Of a stretch of DNA of 64,000 nt, positions 25,420 to 34,560 are shown one piece after another. Below the pieces are notes generated by a model. That model searched no databases. It saw only the letters and a list, made by a program, of their open reading frames with translations, and had not been told where the DNA came from. This stretch comes from CAVZCK01 sp963798805 (GTDB lineage: Bacteria > Pseudomonadota > Alphaproteobacteria > Rhizobiales > Rhodomicrobiaceae): assembly GCA_963798805.1 (NCBI GenBank), contig CAWCVC010000008.1, positions 62,001-126,000 on the forward strand, in the 5' to 3' direction. A program made the translations under genes and the position numbers. The first letter of the stretch is position 1. Each line of letters opens with the position of its first letter.

Positions 25420-26571
25420 ATGACCAAAAGGACATTCGGCCTGCTCGGCATTTTGGCGGCTTTGGCGCTGGGCTCTGGTGCCGCTTCCGCCGAGGATATG
25501 ATCAAGATCGGGGTCACTGAGCCGCTGACCGGCGCTGTCGCCGCGTCCGGCAACTACGTCACGCAGGGCGCAAAGATTGCCGCCGACGAAATCAATGCGG
25601 CCGGCGGCGTGCTCGGCAAGAAGATCGAGCTTGTGATCGAGGACAATAAGAGCAACCCGAAAGAAGCCGTCGCCACCGCCGAAAAGCTGATCGTCGGCGA
25701 CAAGGTGCCGGTGATGATGGGCGCCTGGAGCTCTACCTATACGCTCGCCGTCATGCCCAAGCTGATGGAATATGGCGTGCCGATGGTCGTCGAGACCTCG
25801 TCCTCCGGCAAGATCACCACCTCCGGCAATCCCTGGATCTTCCGTATCAGCCCGACCTCGGAAATGGAAGCCAAGGCCTTCGCCAGCCAGATCGCCAAAT
25901 TCGGCATCAAGAAAGCCGATTTCCTCTCGGTCAACAATGACTGGGGTCTCGGCTCGATGAAGGAATTCTCGCAGATGCTGAAGTCCAAGGGCGTGCAGAT
26001 CGGCGCGACCGAGACCATGGACGCCAATGCGACCGACCTCAGCGCGCAGCTCTCCAAGATCAAGGCGTCCGGCGGCGACACGCTGTTCGTCACCACCGAT
26101 GTCGGCCAGATCACGCTGGTGCTGAAGCAGGCGAAGGAACTGCAGCTTCCGCAGCGGATCATTACGGCCGGTGGCTCGTCAGCGCCCGACCAGCTCATCG
26201 AGCAGGCTGGAGCCGCCGCGAATGGCAGCTATCACATCCTGTTCTTCGCGCCGTGGTTCCCCGAGATCGCGTCCAATCCGGATGTTGCGACCAAGTTCGT
26301 CAACGAATGGAAGAAGCGCGGTTATAATTTCGCTGGCCTGACCGAAGGCTTCCGCGGCTATGACGGCATCAAGACCATCGTTGCCGGCATCAAGGGCGCA
26401 GGCAAGGCCGACCCGAAAGCCATCCAGCAAGCGCTCTGGCATGTGAAGGTGAAGGGCGTCAATGGCAACATCTCCTTCATCAAACAGGGACCGAAGGGGA
26501 AAGAGAGCGGCCAGAACGAACCGAGCGTTTTTGTCGTGACGATCAAAGACGGCAAGGTCGCCAAGATCTGA
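25420..26571 (+). CDS. livK: Branched-chain-type ABC transporter substrate-binding protein
   Basis: 383 residues with a signal peptide ending near SGAASAEDM (about residue 24). The mature part is a type I periplasmic binding fold of the LivK/LivJ group: IGVTEPLTGAVAASGNYV, GGVLGKKIELVIEDNKS and VNNDWGLGSM. This family binds branched-chain amino acids, amides, aromatic acids and other small organics, so the ligand is open. GAGGAG precedes the ATG at 8 bases. First gene of livKHMGF. Confidence 0.92.
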   Translation: MTKRTFGLLGILAALALGSGAASAEDMIKIGVTEPLTGAVAASGNYVTQGAKIAADEINAAGGVLGKKIELVIEDNKSNPKEAVATAEKLIVGDKVPVMMGAWSSTYTLAVMPKLMEYGVPMVVETSSSGKITTSGNPWIFRISPTSEMEAKAFASQIAKFGIKKADFLSVNNDWGLGSMKEFSQMLKSKGVQIGATETMDANATDLSAQLSKIKASGGDTLFVTTDVGQITLVLKQAKELQLPQRIITAGGSSAPDQLIEQAGAAANGSYHILFFAPWFPEIASNPDVATKFVNEWKKRGYNFAGLTEGFRGYDGIKTIVAGIKGAGKADPKAIQQALWHVKVKGVNGNISFIKQGPKGKESGQNEPSVFVVTIKDGKVAKI

Positions 26572-26653
26572 CCTGTTGAAGAGCATGGCGGGGAGGCCGG
26601 CCAGGCTTCTCCGCCGCCCGCCCGCTTGTCCCCAAGGAGCTCAACCGCAGCCG

Positions 26654-27526
26654 ATGGAGCAATTCGCTCAGCACATCGTCAACGCCCTATTCCTGGGCGG
26701 TACCTACGCCTTGCTGGGGATCGGGCTGACGATGATCTTCGGCATCATGCATGTGGTGAACTTCACGCATGGCGAGCTTTACACCTTCGGCGCCTACATG
26801 ATGTACGCCTTCGTCATGGCGCTGGGTGTGAACTTCTTCGTGGCGATCCCGATCGCCATCCTGCTCGGCGTCGTCCTCGGCGCGCTCATTGAGCTGATGC
26901 TTCTGCGGCGGCTGCGCGGCGCCGACATCGACACGACCATGCTGGTGATGATCGGCGCCTGGATCATGCTTCAGAATGCCGAGCAATTCGTCTGGAGCGG
27001 CATCGCCAAATCGGTCACGACGCCCTTTCCTTATGAGCCACTGGTCATCGGCGCAGTCTCGATCGGCTGGGACCGCGTTTTCGTCTTCTTTGCCGCGCTG
27101 GTGCTGATTGCCGCGACCTACCTGCTCATAAACCGCACGCGCCTCGGCACGGCAATGCGCGCCACCTTCCAGGACCCGGAGACGGCGGCGCTGATGGGCA
27201 TTCGCGTCGATTGGATCTACACCATCACCTTCGCGCTCGGCTCCGGCCTTGCCGCGGCGGCCGGCGCGCTGCTCGGTCCGGTCTTCGTGGTCACGCCGAC
27301 CATGGGCAATCTTGCGGCGCTGAAGGCTTTCGCCATCGTCATACTCGGCGGCCTCGGCAATCTCGCGGGCGCGACCATTGGCGGCTTCGTACTGGCTTTC
27401 GTCGAGGAGCTTGGGGCGGGCTATATCTCCTCCGGCTATCGCGATGCCATGGGCTTCCTGATGATCATCGTCATCCTCGTCCTGCGGCCGCAGGGCCTCT
27501 TCGCTCAGAAGGAGCGGATCGGGTGA
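26654..27526 (+). CDS. livH: Branched-chain-type ABC permease LivH
   Basis: 290 residues and about eight membrane helices. Typical LivH features: NALFLGGTYALLGIGLTMIFG at the start, NFTHGELYTFGAYMMY, and the coupling region TRLGTAMRATFQDPETAALMG, ending with LRPQGLFAQKER. ATG at 26654 is used since the residues ahead of it are not conserved and AAGGAG is nearby. Overlaps livM by four bases. Confidence 0.92.
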   Translation: MEQFAQHIVNALFLGGTYALLGIGLTMIFGIMHVVNFTHGELYTFGAYMMYAFVMALGVNFFVAIPIAILLGVVLGALIELMLLRRLRGADIDTTMLVMIGAWIMLQNAEQFVWSGIAKSVTTPFPYEPLVIGAVSIGWDRVFVFFAALVLIAATYLLINRTRLGTAMRATFQDPETAALMGIRVDWIYTITFALGSGLAAAAGALLGPVFVVTPTMGNLAALKAFAIVILGGLGNLAGATIGGFVLAFVEELGAGYISSGYRDAMGFLMIIVILVLRPQGLFAQKERIG

Positions 27527-28569
27527 GATACGCGCCGGCCGCCCTCCTGGTGTTGTTCCTCGCCTCGGTTCCCCTGTGGCTCGGCAATCAGTATTACCTC
27601 CATATCCTCATCACGACCGGCATTTTCATCATCGCCGCGATGAGCCTCAACCTGCTTCTCGGTTATACCGGCCAGCTCAGCCTCGGCCATGTCGGCTTCT
27701 TCGGCATCGGCGCCTATACCAGCGCGCTGATCTCGCTCGGCTTCGACCTGCACATCACCGACAGCCACACCTTCGTGTTCGAGCCCAAGCCGGTGTGGTT
27801 CGCGGCGCTTTGCGGCATCGTCGCGGCCGGTCTTTGCGGCTGGCTGATCGGCAAGATCGCCTTCCGGGTGCGTGGCGCTTACTTCGTCATCGTCACCATC
27901 AGCTTTGCCGAGGTGGTCCGCCTCGTCTCGCTGAACTGGGTCGACCTGACCGAAGGGCCGATGGCGCTGAACAGCATTCCGCCCTTCTCGCTCACCATTC
28001 CCGGCCTCGTCGACTTCACCTTCTGGAGCAAGCTGTCGAACTATGACGTCGTGCTGGCCGTCGCGGTGATCTCGTTCATTCTGGTCCGCCGCGTCGTACG
28101 ATCGCGCGCAGGACGGGCGATGATCGCGCTGCGCGAAAACGAGGCGCTGGCCATGTCGGTCGGCATCGACGTCACGAAATATCTGGTGCTGGCTACGGTG
28201 ATTTCGGCGGCGATGGCCGGCGCGGCGGGAGTGCTCTATGCCCATTACATCCGCATCATCGACCCGGACATCTTCCTGTTCATCTATACGGTGACGATGG
28301 TGATCATGGTCGTGACCGGCGGCAAGGGCACGCTCGCCGGCCCGGTGGTCGGCGGTTTCATATTCGGCATTCTGCCCGATGCACTCCGCGACTACACCGC
28401 GCCGGAGATCCAGTGGATCGTCTACGGCGCGGTGATGATCCTCGTCGTCTATTGGCTGCCGCAAGGCATCGTGCCCGCTGTCGAAAGTCTGTGGCAGCGC
28501 CTTCGCGCCGGCGGGCAGGTCACGATCGAGCCGGGCAAGGCCCAGCCCGAGCGAAGGGCGAGCGCATGA
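27523..28569 (+). CDS. livM: Branched-chain-type ABC permease LivM
   Basis: 348 residues with about nine membrane helices. LivM motifs are NLLLGYTGQLSLGHVGFFGIG, the coupling region SRAGRAMIALRENEALAMSVG and GGKGTLAGPVVGGFIFG. GTG start at 27523 lies inside the livH stop region (GTGA). The frame is open further upstream but that part overlaps livH. Confidence 0.92.
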   Translation: MRYAPAALLVLFLASVPLWLGNQYYLHILITTGIFIIAAMSLNLLLGYTGQLSLGHVGFFGIGAYTSALISLGFDLHITDSHTFVFEPKPVWFAALCGIVAAGLCGWLIGKIAFRVRGAYFVIVTISFAEVVRLVSLNWVDLTEGPMALNSIPPFSLTIPGLVDFTFWSKLSNYDVVLAVAVISFILVRRVVRSRAGRAMIALRENEALAMSVGIDVTKYLVLATVISAAMAGAAGVLYAHYIRIIDPDIFLFIYTVTMVIMVVTGGKGTLAGPVVGGFIFGILPDALRDYTAPEIQWIVYGAVMILVVYWLPQGIVPAVESLWQRLRAGGQVTIEPGKAQPERRASA

Positions 28570-29372
28570 TGATGGCGGCATCCTCAACACAGGCCGCAGA
28601 GACGCTTAGCGTGCGCCATCTCGGCGTGCGCTTCGGCGGCCTGCAGGCGGTGAGCGATGTCAGCTTCGATGTGCGGCCAGGCGAGGTGCTCAGCCTGATC
28701 GGCCCGAACGGCGCCGGAAAGACCACGGCGTTCAACGCCATCACCGGCTACCTTGCCCCGACATCAGGAGCGATCTCCTATGGCGCCGCGCCGCTGAACA
28801 GCCTCAAGCCTTATCACATCGCCGCGCTCGGCATCGTTCGCACCTTCCAGAAGACCAGCGTTTTCGGCGGGCTCAGCGTGCTCGACAATGTGCTCACTGG
28901 GCTACACCGGCGGGCCAAGCAGTCGATCCTCGCCACCTTGCTCGGCTTGCCTTCCGTCGCGGCGGAGGAGCAGGAGTTGCGCGAGAAGGCCCGCGAGATC
29001 ATCGGCTTTCTCGGCCTCGCCGAGCGGGCCGGCGACGCGGGCTCGGCGCTCCCCTATGGCGAGCAGCGGCTCCTTGAGGTGGCCATCGCGCTCGCGGCCG
29101 AGCCGAGGCTGCTTCTGCTCGACGAACCCGTGTCGGGCATGAACCCGGCGGAGACCGCCAATTTCGTTCGCATCCTCGGGCGCATTCGCACGCTCGGCAT
29201 TACCGTGCTGCTGGTCGAGCATGATATGCGCATGGTCATGGGCGTGTCCGACCGCGTCATCGTGCTCAATCAGGGACAGCTCATCGCCGAAGGTGCGCCT
29301 ACGGAGATTCAGCGCAACCCGGACGTGATCCGGGCCTATCTGGGATCGGCTTACGGAAGTGCTGACGGTTAG
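28566..29372 (+). CDS. livG: Branched-chain-type ABC ATPase LivG
   Basis: 268 residues. Walker A GPNGAGKTT, signature PYGEQRLLEVAIALA and Walker B LLLLDEPVSGMNP are present, with the LivG-specific insert region between them (TFQKTSVFGGLSVLDNV). ATG at 28566 overlaps livM stop as ATGA. Energises the LivHM channel together with LivF. Confidence 0.92.
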   Translation: MMMAASSTQAAETLSVRHLGVRFGGLQAVSDVSFDVRPGEVLSLIGPNGAGKTTAFNAITGYLAPTSGAISYGAAPLNSLKPYHIAALGIVRTFQKTSVFGGLSVLDNVLTGLHRRAKQSILATLLGLPSVAAEEQELREKAREIIGFLGLAERAGDAGSALPYGEQRLLEVAIALAAEPRLLLLDEPVSGMNPAETANFVRILGRIRTLGITVLLVEHDMRMVMGVSDRVIVLNQGQLIAEGAPTEIQRNPDVIRAYLGSAYGSADG

Positions 29373-30064
29373 CAATCTGCATCTGCGCTACGGCAAGGTG
29401 AGCGCGCTGCGCGGCGTTTCGCTCGAGGTCAAGGAAGGCGAGCTGGTCGCGCTGATCGGCGCGAACGGCGCGGGCAAGACCACGTTGCTGAAAGCCATCT
29501 CCGGGATCGCCAGGCCGTCCGCCGGGCAGATCCGCTTCCGCGGGAACGAGATCACGCAAAGCTCGCCGAGAACGATCCTGAGGGTGGGGATCGCGCATTG
29601 TCCGGAGGGGCGGCGCATCTTTCCGCATCTGACGGTGCGCGAAAACCTCGAGCTCGGCGCCTATCTCCGCGACGATGCGGAGACTGTGGCAGAGGACATG
29701 GCACGAACTCATGGGCCGCTTTCCGATCCTCGCCGAGCGCCGCTTTCAGGTGGCCGGAACGCTTTCCGGCGGCGAGCAGCAAATGCTGGCAATCAGCCGG
29801 GCGCTGATGTCGCGTCCGAAGCTGATCCTGTTCGACGAGCCTTCGCTAGGCCTGGCGCCGAAGATCGTCGAGCAGATTTTCGAGATCGTCGCGGAGGTGC
29901 GGGCGAGCGGCGTCACGGTGGTGATGGTCGAGCAGAACGCCTATGCGGCCCTGGAGCTGTGCGACCGCGCCTATGTGCTCGAGACCGGAACGGTCACGCT
30001 GCATGGAACCGGACGCGCGCTTCTCGGAGACCCAAAGGTGCGCGCCTCCTATCTGGGCGGGTGA
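29359..30064 (+). pseudogene. livF: livF with a frameshift near 29700
   Basis: The first frame (GTG at 29359, overlapping livG) carries Walker A GANGAGKTT and runs through RRIFPHLTVRENLELGAYLRD, then loses homology after about 29700. The second frame, entered at about 29702, continues the protein with HELMGRFPILAERRF, the signature GTLSGGEQQMLAI, Walker B LILFDEPSLGLAP and a normal end at 30064. The total span is 706 bases, one more than a multiple of three, so one base was gained or two lost. All catalytic motifs are intact across the two halves, so a sequencing or assembly error is as likely as decay. Its 3' end overlaps the convergent Mo-hydroxylase small subunit by 16 bp. Confidence 0.85.
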
Positions 30065-31290
30065 GCCGAACCTGTCAGCTTGCGGAACAACGCGGCGGTG
30101 CGCGCCGCCAGCACCGACCAGAGCAAAGCGAGGATGTTGACACCGTCCGGCTCCAATGTGGTCTCCGGCGAAACTCCCGCCAGGCGCGCGTCGAGGTTCT
30201 GAGCGAATGCTGAGCCGAGCCGCTGCACGACATCCCGCACGAGGTCCGCGCGCCCGAATTGCGCCAGCATCCCCGACAGCTTATAGCTGATGGCGATATC
30301 GACCCGGGTCGCCGCGCTCCCATCTGCCGGACTCAGGCTGTACGCGATCCTCCCCTGCGCCACCGAGGCGCTTTTCCGGTCCCGGCCGGAGCCTTCGATT
30401 TCGACGCGCCGAGCCGTTTCGTCCTTTCGCGCCGTTGCCTTGCCGGCAAAGGACGGGCGCATCGGGCCGAGCTTAACGGAGATGCGTCCGGTGAGATGCT
30501 CGTCCGTTGCGTATTCGTCCAACTCTGCGCCGGGCATCGCCGCCGCTACCGCGCGAAGATCGGACATCAGCGCCCAAACCTTCTCCGGCGCGTGGGGCAG
30601 GATGAAATGCTGCGGGATTTCGGTTAAGCCGTCGCGATCCGAGATCTCCCCTACGAATACTTCGATCGGCGCGCGCGCCGTTTGCGGTGAGGGCTGCCGC
30701 ATCGCCGAGCGGACTTGCCGTTTCGGCTCCGGTTCCACCGAGATCGGTTGAGGCGGTGCCGCTATCGGTGCCACCGGGCCGGGCGCGGGGCCGAGAGAAG
30801 CGCTTGCAGCAGGCGCAGTCGCTACTTCGACGCCTTCCGCCATCACGGACTGGATCGCGCGGATGATCCCCATATAGCCGGTGCAGCGGCAGAGATTGCC
30901 GCTTATCTCGCGGCGGATGTCCTTCTCGCCGAGGCCGGATTTGCGCAGCAAAAGGTCGCGCGCAGTGATCAGCATCCCAGGGGTGCAGTAGCCGCATTGC
31001 AGGGCGTGCTCGCGCGAGAATGCCGCGCGCAGCCGGGCCATCAGTGGATCGTCGTCGAAGCCCTCGATGGTAGCGATCTCCGCGCCGTCGCAGCTTGCGG
31101 CATAGGTGATGCAGGAGCGGACGATCGCCCCGTTCATGACCACAGTGCAGGCGCCACAAATGCCGTGCTCGCAACCGACATGCGTGCCGGTCAGATTAAG
31201 ATGTTCACGGATGAAATCGGCGAGATTGGTGCGCCGCGCGGCGTCCGCCTCAACCGTTCGTCCGTTCACGGTGAGCGCGATCCGCGTCAT
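30049..31290 (-). CDS. Mo-hydroxylase [2Fe-2S] subunit fused to a CoxG/SRPBCC domain
   Basis: 413 residues, about two and a half times the usual CoxS/XdhA small subunit. Residues 1–75 hold the plant-type [2Fe-2S] cluster (CEHGICGACTV); 76–155 hold the second cluster (CGYCTPGM and CRCTGY). A Pro/Ala-rich linker (about 155–215) leads to an SRPBCC/CoxG domain (about 220–365; FILPHAPEKVWALMSDL, AAAMPGAEL, VKLGPMRPSFAG) and a hydrophobic C-terminus. The Fe-S part relays electrons from the molybdenum site to FAD. CoxG is normally a separate maturation or membrane-anchoring factor. It is the last gene of the coxL–coxM–coxS run and overlaps coxM by four bases. Confidence 0.9.
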   Translation of the reverse strand: MTRIALTVNGRTVEADAARRTNLADFIREHLNLTGTHVGCEHGICGACTVVMNGAIVRSCITYAASCDGAEIATIEGFDDDPLMARLRAAFSREHALQCGYCTPGMLITARDLLLRKSGLGEKDIRREISGNLCRCTGYMGIIRAIQSVMAEGVEVATAPAASASLGPAPGPVAPIAAPPQPISVEPEPKRQVRSAMRQPSPQTARAPIEVFVGEISDRDGLTEIPQHFILPHAPEKVWALMSDLRAVAAAMPGAELDEYATDEHLTGRISVKLGPMRPSFAGKATARKDETARRVEIEGSGRDRKSASVAQGRIAYSLSPADGSAATRVDIAISYKLSGMLAQFGRADLVRDVVQRLGSAFAQNLDARLAGVSPETTLEPDGVNILALLWSVLAARTAALFRKLTGSAHPPR

Positions 31291-32096
31291 GTCGCGAATG
31301 CCTCACGGACTGCCCGGACAAGCGCTGCCGCATGGATCTGCGTCTCATAGGCATCAGCCACATATCCCGCGCCGTGGAGAAGCCCGGCCATGGTCTCGTG
31401 ATCCGCGCCGGTGCCGATCTCCGGGTGCTCTATAACGATCGGCCGCCCTCCGACCGCGCCCGCGACGAGACGCTCCCAGCCTCGCGTCGGGTCCGAGACA
31501 TAGACGCCGATCGCGTCGGCGAACTCGCCTTCCTTGCGGCAGACTTTGGCGTAGCCGCAGCGCGCCTGTGGCGAAAGCCTCGGCAGATGGATCGCGGTGA
31601 TGATTTCGTCCGCTGCAAGATCACAGTCGAGCGCGCCGCGCATGAAATTCTCAAGCGCGATCTCCCGGCCTCCAGCCGATCCCGCGAGCCGAACCGTTCC
31701 GCCGAGCGCCATGAAACAGGCGACCCAGTCGGCGGACGGGTCGGCGTGAGCGACGCTGCCGCCCAGAGTTCCGCGGTTGCGGACAGCGCGATAGGCGATG
31801 CCGCGCGCGACTCTGGGCAGCAGCCCCCCGGTAAAATCGGGCAGGCGGCCGTCCTCGACCGCCGAATGGGTGATGCAGGCGCCGAGCGTCACGGCGTCGC
31901 CGCCGGTCTCGACCTGCAACAACTCGGGGATGCGGGTGATGTCGATAATCAGATCGGGCTGAGCGAGGCGCAGATTGAGCATCGGACCGAGTGTCTGCCC
32001 CCCGGCCAGCAGCTTTGCGTTCTCCGTTTGCGCGAGAAGTGCAATGGCCGCCTCGACCGTGCATGGTCGCTCATATTCGAATGCGGCGGGCTTCAT
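31287..32096 (-). CDS. Mo-hydroxylase FAD subunit (CoxM/XdhB-like)
   Basis: 269 residues. The FAD-binding PCMH-type domain shows LLAGGQTLGPMLNLRLAQPD (key residues A-G-G-Q-S/T-L and M-N-x-R) and TLGGSVAHADPSADW, with the CO dehydrogenase flavoprotein C-terminal domain after about residue 170. It passes electrons from the Fe-S subunit to an external acceptor. It overlaps both neighbouring subunit genes by four bases, so the three proteins are made in step. Confidence 0.91.
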   Translation of the reverse strand: MKPAAFEYERPCTVEAAIALLAQTENAKLLAGGQTLGPMLNLRLAQPDLIIDITRIPELLQVETGGDAVTLGACITHSAVEDGRLPDFTGGLLPRVARGIAYRAVRNRGTLGGSVAHADPSADWVACFMALGGTVRLAGSAGGREIALENFMRGALDCDLAADEIITAIHLPRLSPQARCGYAKVCRKEGEFADAIGVYVSDPTRGWERLVAGAVGGRPIVIEHPEIGTGADHETMAGLLHGAGYVADAYETQIHAAALVRAVREAFAT

Positions 32097-34459
32097 GACG
32101 CGAGCGCCGCCTGCCGCGATTGGGCCGCGCCGCGTTTCGCCGTCGCGATAGCCTCGACGATCCGGCGCGGCGTCACCGGACTGACGCCGAGCTCGGCGCC
32201 GAGCGGGCGCAGCGCATCATTGATCGCGTTGGTGATCGCCGCCGGCGGAGCGATGGCGCCGCCCTCGCCGATGCCCTTGACCCCGAAGCTCGTATAGGGT
32301 GAGGGCGTTTCCATATGCTCGATCTCGATCGAGGGCACCTCGCCCGGGCCGGGCAGCATGTACTCGGCGAGGGTCGAGGCGAGCGGCTGCGCGTCGACGT
32401 CGAAAGGCATCTCCTCATAGAGCGCGGCGCCGATCCCCTGCGCTGCGCCGCCATAGATCTGGCCGTCGACGATCATCGGGTTCACCAGGACGCCGCCATC
32501 TTCGACGATGACGTAGTTCAGGATTTCGACCTCGCCGGTGTAGGGATCGACGGCAAGAAGCGCCGCATGGGTGGCATAGCTGAAGGTGCCGCTGTCGCGA
32601 ACGGGCTTATAACCGGAGGTGACTTCGAGGCCGGCTGGATCGACATCGGGCGGCAGGTCCTGTGGCCGGCGATACCAGACACGGGCGACATCGTGAATGG
32701 CCATGCTGCCAGCGGGGCCGCGAAGCTCGCCCGCCTTCAGCCGGACCTCGTCGGCATCGCATTGCAAGAGCTTCGCCGCAATCTTGCGCAGGCGCAGCGC
32801 AAGCTGATCACAAGCCTCGGCCACCGCGCCGCCGGCCATGACCATCGAGCGGGAGCCCCAGGTGCCGGTCGAATAGGGCGTCAGCGCGGTGTCCCCATGC
32901 ACCACCTTGATGCGGTCGTGCCGGACGCCGAGAATGTCGTTAGCGACCTGCGACAGCGTCGTCTCCAGGCCCTGACCGTGAGAGTGCACGCCGACGCGGA
33001 TTTCGAGCCCGCCATCCGGCGTGAACCGCACATAGGCCTGTTCATGACCGGGCACCATCGGGATGCCCCAGCCTGCGTAGACGGAGGTTCCGTGTGCGGC
33101 CTGCTCGGCATACATGGCGAAGCCGACGCCGATCAGCCTGCCATCCGGTTCGCCGCGCTTCTGTCGCTCCCGAATGGCGACGAGATCGATCCGGGCGATC
33201 GCCCGGCGCAGCGACTCTGGATAATCGCCGCTATCGAAATGCTTCTTGGTGATATTGTCAAAGGGCATCTGCTCCGGTCGGACGAGACTGCGGAGCCGGA
33301 CCTCTGTAGGCTCCATGTCGAGCTCGCGCGCCACCGCATCGATCATCAGCTCCATGGCGAAGCAGACGCCGGTCCGCGCCACACCGCGATAGGGCAGGAT
33401 CGGCGGCTTGTTGGTGGCGGCCGAGAAAGTGCGGCAGCGATAGGCGGGGAAATCGTAGACGCCGGGCAGGATGCTGGCGACCTGTGCGGCTTCGAGGCAG
33501 GCCGAGAACGGATAGGACGAATAGGCGCCGGAATCGACCGTCGCCTCGGCATCGATGCCAAGCAGCCGGCCGTCGGCGTCGGCATAGGCGGTGATCCGAT
33601 AGTGATGCTCGCGGCAGTTCGCCGAGGCGGTCAAGTTCTCGCGCCGATCTTCGAGCCAGCGCAGAGGCACGCCCAGCTTGCGCGTCGCCCAGGCGAGGCA
33701 GACTTCCTCCGGCAGCAGAATGCCTTTATAGCCGAAGCCGCCGCCGACATCCGGCGAGACGACGCGGATCCCGCCCTCGTCGAGGCCGAGGCATTCGCTC
33801 AGTCCCGATCGTACAATATGCGGCATCTGCGCCGATGTGTAGACGACGAGCTGATCGAGCCGCATGTTCCAGTCCGCGACGACGCCGCGGCCCTCGATCG
33901 GGCTCATGCACTGGCGGGCGGTGCGGAATTCGCGCGTCACCTTGACGGCGGCGTGGGCGGCGACCGCCTCGATGTTATCGTCGACGAAAGTCTCGAGAAA
34001 AAGATTGTCGCCCCACGCCTCGTGCACCAAAGCCGATCCGGGTTGACGAGCCGCGAGCATGTCCGAAACCGCAGGCAGCGGCTCAATCTCGACGTCGACC
34101 GTAGCCGCAAGGTCCTCGGCCTCGGCACGGCTCGGCGCGACGCACATGGCGATCACCTCGCCGACATGGCGGACCTTCCCGCGTGCAAGCGGAAACTGTT
34201 CGGAGGCTTTGAAGCCTTTCAGACCGGAAACCGCCCTGATTGCTGCGACACCGTCCAAGTCGGCCGCAGTGAATACACGGTCCCGAATGTCGGTCGGAAT
34301 GGCAATGTTCCGGATATGTCCGTGAGCAACCGGGCTCCGGAAAAACGCCACATCCTGCATGCCCGGAAGCTTGATGTCGCCAACATATTCGCCCCGCCCG
34401 CGCAGGAAGCGGTCGTCCTCTTTCCGCCTGAGCCGTGCGCCCACGCCTTCCCCGGACAT
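32093..34459 (-). CDS. Molybdenum-binding large subunit of an aldehyde oxidase/xanthine dehydrogenase family enzyme
   Basis: 788 residues. Molybdopterin contacts are visible in SPDVGGGFGYKG and GTWGSRSMVMAGGAV, and the catalytic glutamate in GVKGIGEGGAI near the C-terminus. The active-site loop reads PYRGVART, not the AYRCSFR loop of true (form I) CO dehydrogenase, so CO oxidation is unlikely and hydroxylation of a heterocycle or aldehyde is favoured. Such enzymes insert water-derived oxygen next to a ring nitrogen, giving lactams. It is first of the coxL–M–S run, 101 bp after the GntR regulator. Confidence 0.9.
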   Translation of the reverse strand: MSGEGVGARLRRKEDDRFLRGRGEYVGDIKLPGMQDVAFFRSPVAHGHIRNIAIPTDIRDRVFTAADLDGVAAIRAVSGLKGFKASEQFPLARGKVRHVGEVIAMCVAPSRAEAEDLAATVDVEIEPLPAVSDMLAARQPGSALVHEAWGDNLFLETFVDDNIEAVAAHAAVKVTREFRTARQCMSPIEGRGVVADWNMRLDQLVVYTSAQMPHIVRSGLSECLGLDEGGIRVVSPDVGGGFGYKGILLPEEVCLAWATRKLGVPLRWLEDRRENLTASANCREHHYRITAYADADGRLLGIDAEATVDSGAYSSYPFSACLEAAQVASILPGVYDFPAYRCRTFSAATNKPPILPYRGVARTGVCFAMELMIDAVARELDMEPTEVRLRSLVRPEQMPFDNITKKHFDSGDYPESLRRAIARIDLVAIRERQKRGEPDGRLIGVGFAMYAEQAAHGTSVYAGWGIPMVPGHEQAYVRFTPDGGLEIRVGVHSHGQGLETTLSQVANDILGVRHDRIKVVHGDTALTPYSTGTWGSRSMVMAGGAVAEACDQLALRLRKIAAKLLQCDADEVRLKAGELRGPAGSMAIHDVARVWYRRPQDLPPDVDPAGLEVTSGYKPVRDSGTFSYATHAALLAVDPYTGEVEILNYVIVEDGGVLVNPMIVDGQIYGGAAQGIGAALYEEMPFDVDAQPLASTLAEYMLPGPGEVPSIEIEHMETPSPYTSFGVKGIGEGGAIAPPAAITNAINDALRPLGAELGVSPVTPRRIVEAIATAKRGAAQSRQAALAS

Positions 34460-34528
34460 GCGTTATCAGCCTCCAAGTTTCCTGCGAAACTCTAAACAGC
34501 GGTCCGAGCAGTGTCCATGGTTCTGTGG

Positions 34529-34543
34529 TTCCAATAATAGGAC
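34529..34543. promoter_or_regulatory. Operator-like imperfect palindrome upstream of coxL
   Basis: TTCCAATAATAGGAC has inverted TCC/GGA ends around an A/T centre, 70 bp upstream of coxL. It shares ATAGGAC with the palindrome between pxpB and pxpA (37211–37224). The spacing between TCC and GGA differs by one base. Possible site for the local GntR regulator. Confidence 0.35.
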
Positions 34544-34560
34544 GAATCACTTCGGCGAAC

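Noticed and set aside
27505..28590. A 361-codon frame antisense to livM
   Set aside because: His/Arg/Asp-rich shadow of a membrane protein gene.
32093..34459. Aerobic CO dehydrogenase
   Set aside because: The AYRCSFR active-site loop is missing; PYRGVART is present.
32315..34495. A 726-codon frame antisense to the Mo large subunit
   Set aside because: It mirrors codon positions of a clear gene in GC-rich DNA; its residues are low-complexity Arg/Gly/Ala/His and show no domain.
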